Positions 1 through 6,405 of a stretch of DNA of 64,000 nt are shown here, piece after piece (the stretch's first letter is position 1; every line of letters starts with the position of its first letter). The stretch is from UBA2705 sp963977125 (GTDB lineage Bacteria; Pseudomonadota; Alphaproteobacteria; Micavibrionales; Micavibrionaceae). The position numbers and the translations under genes were made by a program. The DNA lies in assembly GCA_963977125.1 (NCBI GenBank), contig CAXBNJ010000001.1:62001-126000 (forward strand). Direction: 5' to 3'. Under the pieces are notes generated by a model. The model saw only the letters and a program-made list of their open reading frames with translations. It did not search any database and had not been told where the DNA came from.

Positions 1-291
1 AGCGAAGAATATGATAGCACGCGTCAAACCCTGCAAGTGCGCCCCACGCGCGACACATTGCGTAAATATAGCATTACATCTTTTGCGAAAAACCGCGCGA
101 TGATTTCATCGCCGGAGGGCTACACTATGGTTTATAACGGTCAGTCAGCGCGCTTGGCGGGCTTCCGCTGGGATGTGCATATGCAAAATGACGCCGTTAA
201 AGTAATTTATGAAGATATTGAAATTGATTTACCTTTTGAGCGCTCCTTAAAAACAGCGCAGCAAAGCAGCAAAAAGGGTGATAAAGAATAA
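1..291 (+). CDS. C-terminal fragment of an unrecognised protein
   Basis: The reading frame is open from the first base of the window to the TAA at 289-291, so this is the last 96 codons of a gene that begins upstream. A GTG at 37 could be a start, but the frame has no stop before it and no Shine-Dalgarno sequence is seen, so a truncated gene is more likely. The fragment is mixed alpha/beta with a lysine-rich tail (SSKKGDKE) and no membrane segment. The next gene starts 3 bases after the stop, so the two are almost certainly co-transcribed and part of the same envelope machine. The family is not recognised. Confidence 0.55.
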   Translation, partial: SEEYDSTRQTLQVRPTRDTLRKYSITSFAKNRAMISSPEGYTMVYNGQSARLAGFRWDVHMQNDAVKVIYEDIEIDLPFERSLKTAQQSSKKGDKE

Positions 292-294
292 GAT

Positions 295-1416
295 ATGGTG
301 TGGTTCTTTAAAGGTAAAGCCCGTGGCGGCGACAAAAAGAAAAAGCGTATCGACCCTGAATTGGGCGGTATGGGCGCTATAGGCGCTATGGATATTCAAT
401 CTCCGAGCGATTCATTCTCCGATTTTGACGATGCCATTCTGGCGCGCGCCGCTGAAGATGCCATGGCAGAAGTCAGTGAGGGTTTGGCGCCAGCTCCTAA
501 GCGCGAAACGAATATCGCAGAAAAAATAGCCGGCGAAGAGCCTGTGATTTCAGCCTTAACGACCTATGTGCCGCCGCATATTGTTGGTGGCGTTCTGCCC
601 CATGTCGGCGGCGTTGAAGATGAGTTGATTATTAAGGCGGCGACGCAAGCTTGCGGCACAAGTAATATTTACTATGTTTATAGTCTGCATCAAGGGCGCA
701 TTTGGTATATAGCCGCGCCAGCATCTGATTTAGCCTCATTCCCAGATACATGGTGTCCGATGATTTTGGCGCTGCCGGGGCAAGCGGCGCACTGGGATTT
801 GCATCACGCTTATGTGTTTGAAAAAGAAAATAGATCAACATTGCTTTACTTTGCCTCAGATGGCTCAGATGTGATTATTCAGCATGGCGACCCGCGCTTT
901 ATTAATGCGCGCGCGCAAGTTGTTGATCCAAATTATCGTACTTTGCATACTTATGCGGGCATAACGCCGCGTTGGAAGCATTCAAGTTTACGTGAAGAAG
1001 TTCTGCGCCGTGCCACATTGAGGCTGCTTTTCGGTTTTGGTGTATTATTGAACCTTTTATTGGTTATTTATATTGGTACAGGCGCATTTATGACGAGCTC
1101 TATTAGTGGTTCAATAAAACAAGCGGCCGTTGATACCAAAGCGGCTGTGAGTGATTTGGAGGTGCTTTCACGCGATCTGCGCTCATCACGTATCCATGTC
1201 TTATTGGCTGATTTGGGGATGTTATTAAAGGAAATAGAGGACGCAGAAGGTACGTTGGTTCTCTATGAATTAAAGAGCGATGGCCGTATCCAATGGGATG
1301 CTATGGTTCCTGTTGCTTATTTAAATAGCCCGAATGCGCGTAAAGCGGAAAGATTATCGAGCATTGATTCATATGGTCGCGTGCGTATACGTGGCTATTT
1401 AGTGTGGGGCGAATAA
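295..1416 (+). CDS. Single-pass membrane protein, GspL/PilN-like layout
   Basis: This 373-residue protein is not assignable to a family by eye. It has a basic N-terminus (GDKKKKRID, about residues 13-20), an acidic linker, a probable cytoplasmic globular domain (about 85-235), one transmembrane helix (about 242-265), a heptad-like stretch (about 272-310) and a small C-terminal domain of about 65 residues, probably periplasmic. A long cytoplasmic domain, one helix, a coiled coil and a small periplasmic domain is the layout of GspL of type II secretion and of PilM-PilN fusions. The next gene has the complementary GspM/PilO layout. Function is inferred from architecture only; a type IVB pilus or secretion component is an alternative. 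It lies 3 bases from both neighbours, in one operon. Confidence 0.5.
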   Translation: MVWFFKGKARGGDKKKKRIDPELGGMGAIGAMDIQSPSDSFSDFDDAILARAAEDAMAEVSEGLAPAPKRETNIAEKIAGEEPVISALTTYVPPHIVGGVLPHVGGVEDELIIKAATQACGTSNIYYVYSLHQGRIWYIAAPASDLASFPDTWCPMILALPGQAAHWDLHHAYVFEKENRSTLLYFASDGSDVIIQHGDPRFINARAQVVDPNYRTLHTYAGITPRWKHSSLREEVLRRATLRLLFGFGVLLNLLLVIYIGTGAFMTSSISGSIKQAAVDTKAAVSDLEVLSRDLRSSRIHVLLADLGMLLKEIEDAEGTLVLYELKSDGRIQWDAMVPVAYLNSPNARKAERLSSIDSYGRVRIRGYLVWGE

Positions 1417-1419
1417 ATA

Positions 1420-1989
1420 ATGGGCATACTCTCAGATCTCAATGAAATATTTTTTGGCAGAAGCAGTGATGCGCGTTTAGAACGCATGCGCTTTTGGACT
1501 CGTTTTAAGCGCCGCAGTGTAGATTTCTTAAGTCTTGTTGCACAAGGAAGCTTATTGACCATTGCTGTTGTGCCACTGGGGGTGGCTTTGGTCTTGGCGA
1601 TTGTGATTGTCATGCAATCAGCGACGGTTGAAAGCGCACGCATTAAGTTGCAAGCGCGTGAAGCGTTAACGCCTGTGGTGCCCGTGCTTGTCCGCGAACC
1701 GATTAGCGCGCAGGAAATGTCGACCTTTGTCGATTACGCCAGTAAGGCTTACCCTGTTTTGGATTATAGCTATGAAAACGGCGTTTTGGTTATTGTTGCG
1801 CGTAGCACAGATTTCTTCCCGACCTTTGATCGCTTTTTGGCGCATGCTGACATGTATCATCCCGATTGGCGTGTGAAGGTCGAGGCGTTTTGTGCGGGGC
1901 GCGATTGCGGCAAAGACGCGCCTATATCGGCGAATCTTTCAATATTTAAGATTGCTATTGAAGAGCCAAAAGTGCTAGATAACGAATAA
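1420..1989 (+). CDS. Single-pass membrane protein, GspM/PilO-like layout
   Basis: The 189-residue product has a short basic cytoplasmic N-terminus (about 1-40), one transmembrane helix (about 42-65) and a periplasmic domain of about 120 residues with two nearby cysteines in FCAGRDC. This size and topology match the inner-membrane platform proteins GspM and PilO, which dimerise with GspL or PilN through ferredoxin-like periplasmic domains. No sequence motif confirms this. It starts 3 bases after the upstream gene stops and is the last gene of that operon, since asd follows with its own ribosome-binding site after 40 bases. Confidence is high that it is a real gene, low for the role. Confidence 0.5.
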   Translation: MGILSDLNEIFFGRSSDARLERMRFWTRFKRRSVDFLSLVAQGSLLTIAVVPLGVALVLAIVIVMQSATVESARIKLQAREALTPVVPVLVREPISAQEMSTFVDYASKAYPVLDYSYENGVLVIVARSTDFFPTFDRFLAHADMYHPDWRVKVEAFCAGRDCGKDAPISANLSIFKIAIEEPKVLDNE

Positions 1990-2029
1990 ATTCAATTCAA
2001 TACATATATGTAATAAAAGGTGTAAATAC

Positions 2030-3043
2030 ATGGGTTATAAAATAGCTGTTGTTGGCGCAACAGGTAATGTTGGTCGCGAAATTCTAACAACGTTAAGTGA
2101 ACGTGAGTTTCCCGTTGATGATATTCACGCTTTGGCCTCGCCGCGTTCAGCGGGACGCGAATTGTCTTTTGGTGATAAAGACCTGAAAATTAAAGGCGTC
2201 GATGATTTTGATTTTACGGGCATGGATTTTGTCTTTTTTGCCGCTGGTGGAAAAGTCTCGGCTAAGTTTGCTCCGAAAGCGGCGGCGGCTGGTGCTATTG
2301 TTATTGATAATAGCTCACATTTCCGTATGGACCCTGATGTGCCGTTGGTTATCCCTGAAGTTAACCCTGAGGCGCTAAAGGATTTTTCAAAAAAGAACAT
2401 TGTCGCTAACCCAAATTGCTCAACCATACAAATGGTCGTGGCCTTACAGCCTTTACACAAAATATCGCCTATTAAGCGCGTTGTTGTGGCGACTTATCAA
2501 TCTGTATCTGGTGCAGGTAAAGCGGCGATGGATGAATTGTTTAATCAAACTCGCGGCATTTATTCCAACTCTTCCCCCGCGCCAGAGGCCTTGCCAAAGC
2601 AAATTGCGTTTAACTGTATTCCACAAATTGATGTCTTTATGGATGACCATATGACCAAAGAAGAATGGAAAATGGTTGTAGAGACGAAAAAGATTCTTGA
2701 TCCTAAAATCAAGGTTTGTGCTAGTTGCGTGCGCGTTCCCGTTTTTGTTGGTCACGCTGAAATGGTTAATGTTGAATTCAACGCAGAAGTATCGGCGCGC
2801 GATGCTAAAAAAGCATGGGCACATGCTGAAGGTATCAGCTTGATCGACCTTGAATCTGAAATGGAATATGTAACCCCTGCAGAGGTCGCTGGCGAGGATA
2901 ATGTATTTATTTCTCGCGTTCGCGAAGATATCTCAGTCGAGTATGGGCTAAATTTTTGGTGTACCACAGATAATATCAGAAAAGGTGCGGCTTTAAATGC
3001 CATACAAATCGCTGAAAAAATGATAGAAATGAAGCTTAAATAA
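2030..3043 (+). CDS. asd: Aspartate-semialdehyde dehydrogenase
   Basis: Asd catalyses NADPH-dependent reduction of aspartyl phosphate to aspartate semialdehyde in the cytoplasm, the branch point to lysine/diaminopimelate, threonine and methionine. The 337-residue length is typical. The nucleotide-binding motif GATGNVG is at residues 9-15, the catalytic cysteine is Cys130 in NPNCST, the substrate loop SGAGK is at 160-164, and RVPVFVGHAE supplies Arg235 and His242. The start has AAAGGTG a few bases upstream. The 40-base gap from the membrane-protein operon gives no clear promoter, so read-through is possible. This gene often stands next to leuB in alphaproteobacteria, but not here. Confidence 0.96.
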   Translation: MGYKIAVVGATGNVGREILTTLSEREFPVDDIHALASPRSAGRELSFGDKDLKIKGVDDFDFTGMDFVFFAAGGKVSAKFAPKAAAAGAIVIDNSSHFRMDPDVPLVIPEVNPEALKDFSKKNIVANPNCSTIQMVVALQPLHKISPIKRVVVATYQSVSGAGKAAMDELFNQTRGIYSNSSPAPEALPKQIAFNCIPQIDVFMDDHMTKEEWKMVVETKKILDPKIKVCASCVRVPVFVGHAEMVNVEFNAEVSARDAKKAWAHAEGISLIDLESEMEYVTPAEVAGEDNVFISRVREDISVEYGLNFWCTTDNIRKGAALNAIQIAEKMIEMKLK

Positions 3044-3105
3044 GGGCTGGTTTTTATTTATATGAAATATATATGAAATACAGGCCGGCCTAACCGCCGC
3101 GCTTG

Positions 3106-3133
3106 TTGTTTTTCTTCCCGACGCTGTTATACT
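3106..3133 (+). promoter_or_regulatory. Candidate sigma-70 promoter for sucD
   Basis: A -35 like TTGTTT (3106-3111) is followed after 16 bases by TATACT (3128-3133). It lies about 50 bases before the sucD start, in the only intergenic space between asd and sucD. Prediction by eye. Confidence 0.5.
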
Positions 3134-3184
3134 GATAGCGTTTTAAATTATTGATTCTCAAATACAACATGGAGTCCGCTTATA

Positions 3185-4060
3185 ATGTCCGTTCTCATCA
3201 ATAAAGATACAAAAGTCATCTGTCAGGGTTTTACTGGCGCTCAAGGTACGTTTCACTCTGAGCAAGCCATCGCTTATGGCACGAAAATGGTTGGTGGTGT
3301 TACGCCGGGCAAGGGTGGTTCAACTCATCTTGGCCTACCTGTGTTTGATACCGTCATCAATGCACGCGAACAAACAGGCGCAAGCGCGACGGTTATATAC
3401 GTGCCGCCGCCATTCGCAGCAGACGCAATTCTTGAAGCAATTGACGCTGAATTTGAATTAATCGTGTGTATCACTGAAGGTATTCCTGTTCTTGATATGG
3501 TTAAAGTTAAGCGCGCTCTTGATGGTTCATCGTCGCGCCTAATTGGCCCTAACTGCCCAGGTGTTATTACGCCAGGTGAATGTAAAATTGGTATTATGCC
3601 AGGTCAAATACATATGCCGGGTAAAGTGGGGATTGTTTCACGCTCTGGTACACTGACTTATGAAGCGGTTGCACAAACAGGCGCTGTTGGCCTTGGTCAG
3701 TCGACATGTATCGGCATAGGCGGCGACCCTGTTAATGGTACAAACTTTATTGATTGCATTGATATGTTCATGAAAGATGAACAAACTGAAGCCATCTTGA
3801 TGATTGGTGAAATTGGCGGCGCAGCCGAAGTTGAGGCGGCTGAATATTATAAGAGCCTCAAAACCAAGAAGCCAATTGCAGGCTTTATTGCTGGTGCAAC
3901 GGCTCCTCCAGGTAAACGTATGGGCCATGCTGGTGCGATTATCTCAGGATGTGATGATACTGCGCCTGCGAAAATGGACGCTATGCGTTCAGCTGGATTT
4001 GTTGTTTCAGAAAGCCCTGCCGGCCTAGGTGAAGCAATTGTTAAAGCCATAGCGGCTTGA
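3185..4060 (+). CDS. sucD: Succinyl-CoA synthetase alpha subunit
   Basis: SucD pairs with SucC to interconvert succinyl-CoA and succinate with formation of a nucleoside triphosphate. The CoA-binding motif GFTGAQGTFH is at 15-24 and the phosphorylated histidine is His248 in GHAGAI. GPNCPGVI and the SRSGTLTYE segment are family hallmarks. The length of 291 residues is normal. SucC is normally encoded immediately upstream, usually overlapping, but here asd is upstream and no sucC occurs in the window. The gene has its own candidate promoter. The neighbouring sucA and sucB catalyse the preceding TCA step, so a partial TCA cluster remains. Confidence 0.97.
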   Translation: MSVLINKDTKVICQGFTGAQGTFHSEQAIAYGTKMVGGVTPGKGGSTHLGLPVFDTVINAREQTGASATVIYVPPPFAADAILEAIDAEFELIVCITEGIPVLDMVKVKRALDGSSSRLIGPNCPGVITPGECKIGIMPGQIHMPGKVGIVSRSGTLTYEAVAQTGAVGLGQSTCIGIGGDPVNGTNFIDCIDMFMKDEQTEAILMIGEIGGAAEVEAAEYYKSLKTKKPIAGFIAGATAPPGKRMGHAGAIISGCDDTAPAKMDAMRSAGFVVSESPAGLGEAIVKAIAA

Positions 4061-4077
4061 GTTTAAGTATATAGATT

Positions 4078-4755
4078 ATGAGTAAAGCGCTGCCTTTAGC
4101 GGTATTTGACTGGAACGGGACATTACTTGATGATGTTGATGCGTGGGTCAAAGGCTGTAATGCAGCGCTTTCTATTTTTGGGCAATCTTCACGCAGCCTT
4201 GATGAGTGGCGAGAATTATATACATGTCCTATTATTCACAGCTATGAAAAAGCGGGGGTGAGCATTGATGAATATTTGCAAAAATCAGACGAAGCTAACG
4301 CCGCATTTTTTGACGCTTATCAAGCCGCATGTGCAGTAGGGTTTAAGCTGCGTCCTTATGCGCGAGAGGCGTTAACCGCGCTAAAAGCGCAAGGTTTCCA
4401 AATAAGTATTCTAAGCAATCACCGCAGCGATTTGCTGGCAAAAGAAATTGAAGCCACGAATCTGGGGGACATGTTCACGCATATTTGTGGCAATCTCAGT
4501 GATGATGATATCACCCATAAGCTGACTAAGCGAGATCGCTTGCAGCGCTATATGGATAAAGTCGGCGCGGATTTAAGGCGCAGTTTTGTTATTGGTGATT
4601 CACATGAAGAGCCTTCCGTCGCCAGAGCGCTGAATATAAAAAGCATCGCCATTACGGGCGGCTATCTTTCAAAAAAACGCCTGCTAAAAGCGCGCCCAAC
4701 GCAGCTTATTGACGATTTGGATCAAATTGATGCGACGTTTCTAAATCTAATCTAA
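4078..4755 (+). CDS. HAD-family hydrolase
   Basis: This 225-residue cytoplasmic protein is a haloacid-dehalogenase-superfamily phosphatase. Motif I is DWNGT (nucleophile Asp11), with Asn13 where most phosphatases carry a second aspartate. DWNGT is seen in some HAD subgroups and may alter acid/base catalysis. Motif II is ILSNHRSD and motif IV is the acidic VIGDSHEE. A helical cap domain of about 80 residues follows motif I, as in phosphoglycolate-phosphatase-like enzymes. It starts 17 bases after sucD and is probably in its transcript. The substrate is unknown; a house-cleaning phosphatase is plausible. Confidence 0.85.
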   Translation: MSKALPLAVFDWNGTLLDDVDAWVKGCNAALSIFGQSSRSLDEWRELYTCPIIHSYEKAGVSIDEYLQKSDEANAAFFDAYQAACAVGFKLRPYAREALTALKAQGFQISILSNHRSDLLAKEIEATNLGDMFTHICGNLSDDDITHKLTKRDRLQRYMDKVGADLRRSFVIGDSHEEPSVARALNIKSIAITGGYLSKKRLLKARPTQLIDDLDQIDATFLNLI

Positions 4756-5131
4756 ATATATGTTTATATAAGCGCGGTGTACTTGCGTCGCTTTTTGATT
4801 CAGAAGGCAAGATTAGCCGTTTTGTTTTGGGACACTCGCTACGGTGCAGGGGCTTCGTATTTTATCTAAGTTATTGATTTCATGGTGTATAGTCCTGTGC
4901 ACCTCATGGACGGGTTCTTGCATCTATATAGTTACGTATTAGATGTAAGAATTTTATTATATATATTTAAAGCCCTTAATTGGGAAGCGGGAGTTTGAAA
5001 AAACTCCCGCTTTTTATTGGCGGAGCCCCAGAGCGTAAGATTTGGCTCTCTAGGGTGATTAAAACTTTCAAAACAATATTCTAAATGGTATTCTTGTCTG
5101 GCGTTAATACTCAAACATAATAGGCTTGCCC
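4756..5131 (+). other. 376-base non-coding stretch
   Basis: There is no convincing gene here. The left part (about 4775-4960) has several short inverted repeats, such as CATGGTG against CACCTCATG near 4880-4910. It ends in a strong intrinsic terminator at 4985-5015, about 230 bases after the hydrolase gene. That arrangement suits either a long 3' UTR or an independent small RNA. The right part (5020-5131) has alternative pairings (GAGCC/GGCTC and AGAGC/GCTCT) upstream of the next gene. A TTGTCT/CATAAT pair (5094-5121) lies only 10 bases before its ATG. Confidence 0.4.
4985..5015 (+). terminator. Strong intrinsic terminator
   Basis: GCGGGAGTTT (4987-4996) pairs perfectly with AAACTCCCGC (5001-5010) around a GAAA tetraloop, and flanking A/T pairs extend the stem. 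TTTTT follows. It ends whatever transcript covers 4756-4985. Confidence 0.9.
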
Positions 5132-5692
5132 ATGGATTTCCTCGATAGATTAGAACAAGAAGACGTTGATGCACTTGTGAAAATGCCTTATCGCGTCGGT
5201 TACTGGGTGTCTCAATCAGACACAACAGGCGGTGATGACGCTGATGATAGCGAGCGCGAAGCTTTAGCGACTATCGTTAGAAGTTATTCCGAGGATTTTT
5301 GCAAGTCAGAACTTGTTCAGCATATTATGGAGTTGACCGTAGCGAGTGAATCGAAATGGGATGCGTGGCAAGATAATCTGAGCATGGTTCCTAATGAGTG
5401 CCGCCAGCTTATCGGCAAATTACAGGACGAACTACCGCCGCGTGAAATGGATGCTATGCGCCAAAATCTCTATGAGATTGGTCTGTCTGTAGCACTGGCC
5501 TTCCGTGAGCTTGATGAAGACTTAACAGATTTTCAGAAATTTCAAATCTCAGTGCGTGAGCGCATCTTTGCGTGGCGCGAAAAAAGGCAGCCACGCACAG
5601 GTGCCTATTTGTATAATATATCAGGTGAAGAATATTTGGCGCTGCGCCAGCTTGCGGATATTTTATCCATTCCACCCGCTATGATGTTTTAG
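5132..5692 (+). CDS. Unrecognised acidic protein, first of a tandem pair
   Basis: The preferred start is the ATG at 5132, with AGG 7 bases upstream, rather than the in-frame TTG at 5126; this gives 186 residues. The protein is soluble, helical and acidic. Its N-terminal region (MPYRVGYWVSQSDTTGGDDA, then SEREALATI) aligns with LYKTAIWMSHIDDEGSHDA and QERQALEAI of the next gene, so the two are diverged paralogs. The pattern of an aromatic-rich helix, an Asp/Gly-rich turn and a glutamate-bearing helix recalls TerB-like folds, but this is only a suggestion. The gene lies between the sucD and sucA transcripts. Confidence 0.75.
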   Translation: MDFLDRLEQEDVDALVKMPYRVGYWVSQSDTTGGDDADDSEREALATIVRSYSEDFCKSELVQHIMELTVASESKWDAWQDNLSMVPNECRQLIGKLQDELPPREMDAMRQNLYEIGLSVALAFRELDEDLTDFQKFQISVRERIFAWREKRQPRTGAYLYNISGEEYLALRQLADILSIPPAMMF

Positions 5693-5740
5693 CCTCAATT
5701 AACGCCCTTCACTAAAGCCTTTAACTAAGGAGCCCATCAC

Positions 5741-6277
5741 ATGTCAGACATTAGCTTTTTGAACCCCGATGAACAAAATTTATTAAGCGGATCTCTATAT
5801 AAGACAGCGATTTGGATGAGCCATATTGACGATGAAGGATCGCATGATGCGGATGAACAAGAGCGCCAAGCTTTAGAGGCGATTTTAAAGAAATCAGTTC
5901 GTAAGTTTTCTGCTTATCCAGCAATTGCTGAAATCGCCGCGGAGGCGTTGCGCCGTGAAAAATATTGGCCGCAATGGGAAAAAGAATCAGATAGCGCCTT
6001 GGATGATGTAGCGCAATCAATTGCGCTGCTTACTGCCCGTCTTGTTGATGATGAGGTCAGCGCCTATAAACAGCTTATCATGGGGGTTGCTTCTTCTGTT
6101 GCGGGGGCTTTTGATGAGGGCGAAGATGAAAACGAAGGGGGGCTTTGGGCTTCTTTATCAGGGCTTGTTGTTGGGGCCGCTAATCCTAAACTCAAAGCAG
6201 AAATGAATACTTCACCAGCCGAAGATTCAGCGCTTACAGCCTTAACGCAAGTACTTAATGCTAAAAAAGAACGCTGA
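5741..6277 (+). CDS. Unrecognised protein, second of a tandem pair
   Basis: This 178-residue, acidic, mostly helical protein starts 48 bases after its paralog, with AAGGAG upstream of the ATG. The shared block is in the first 50 residues (WMSHIDDEGSHDADEQERQAL). The C-terminal half differs: it has an alanine/glycine-rich segment (about 110-150) that could be a short amphipathic or membrane-associated helix (LWASLSGLVVGAA). The function is unknown. Its position just before sucA is probably incidental, because a separate candidate promoter precedes sucA. Confidence 0.75.
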   Translation: MSDISFLNPDEQNLLSGSLYKTAIWMSHIDDEGSHDADEQERQALEAILKKSVRKFSAYPAIAEIAAEALRREKYWPQWEKESDSALDDVAQSIALLTARLVDDEVSAYKQLIMGVASSVAGAFDEGEDENEGGLWASLSGLVVGAANPKLKAEMNTSPAEDSALTALTQVLNAKKER

Positions 6278-6326
6278 TTAGTTTATATTAGTGGAGTATA
6301 AAAAACCAAAATCGGCACAGCTTTCT

Positions 6327-6356
6327 TTGCTAATAAAACCTTTAGGTTTATATAGA
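6327..6356 (+). promoter_or_regulatory. Candidate promoter for sucA-sucB
   Basis: TTGCTA (6327-6332) is followed after 16 bases by TATATA (6349-6354), or after 18 by TATAGA (6351-6356), leaving a leader of about 45 bases before sucA. AT-rich surroundings lower the certainty. Confidence 0.35.
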
Positions 6357-6405
6357 ATAGTGAATATTTAAACACAGAACAGATTATCTAAAAATAGGGA
6401 CCATT

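Noticed and set aside
4882..4998. A 38-codon reading frame (ATG at 4882) before the terminator
   Set aside because: It has no ribosome-binding site, an unremarkable composition, and it runs into the terminator stem. A non-coding role is more likely.
5094..5121. TTGTCT-N16-CATAAT promoter in front of the first tandem gene
   Set aside because: The -10 would place the transcription start about 4 bases before the ATG. It would need leaderless translation, so I left it out as a feature.
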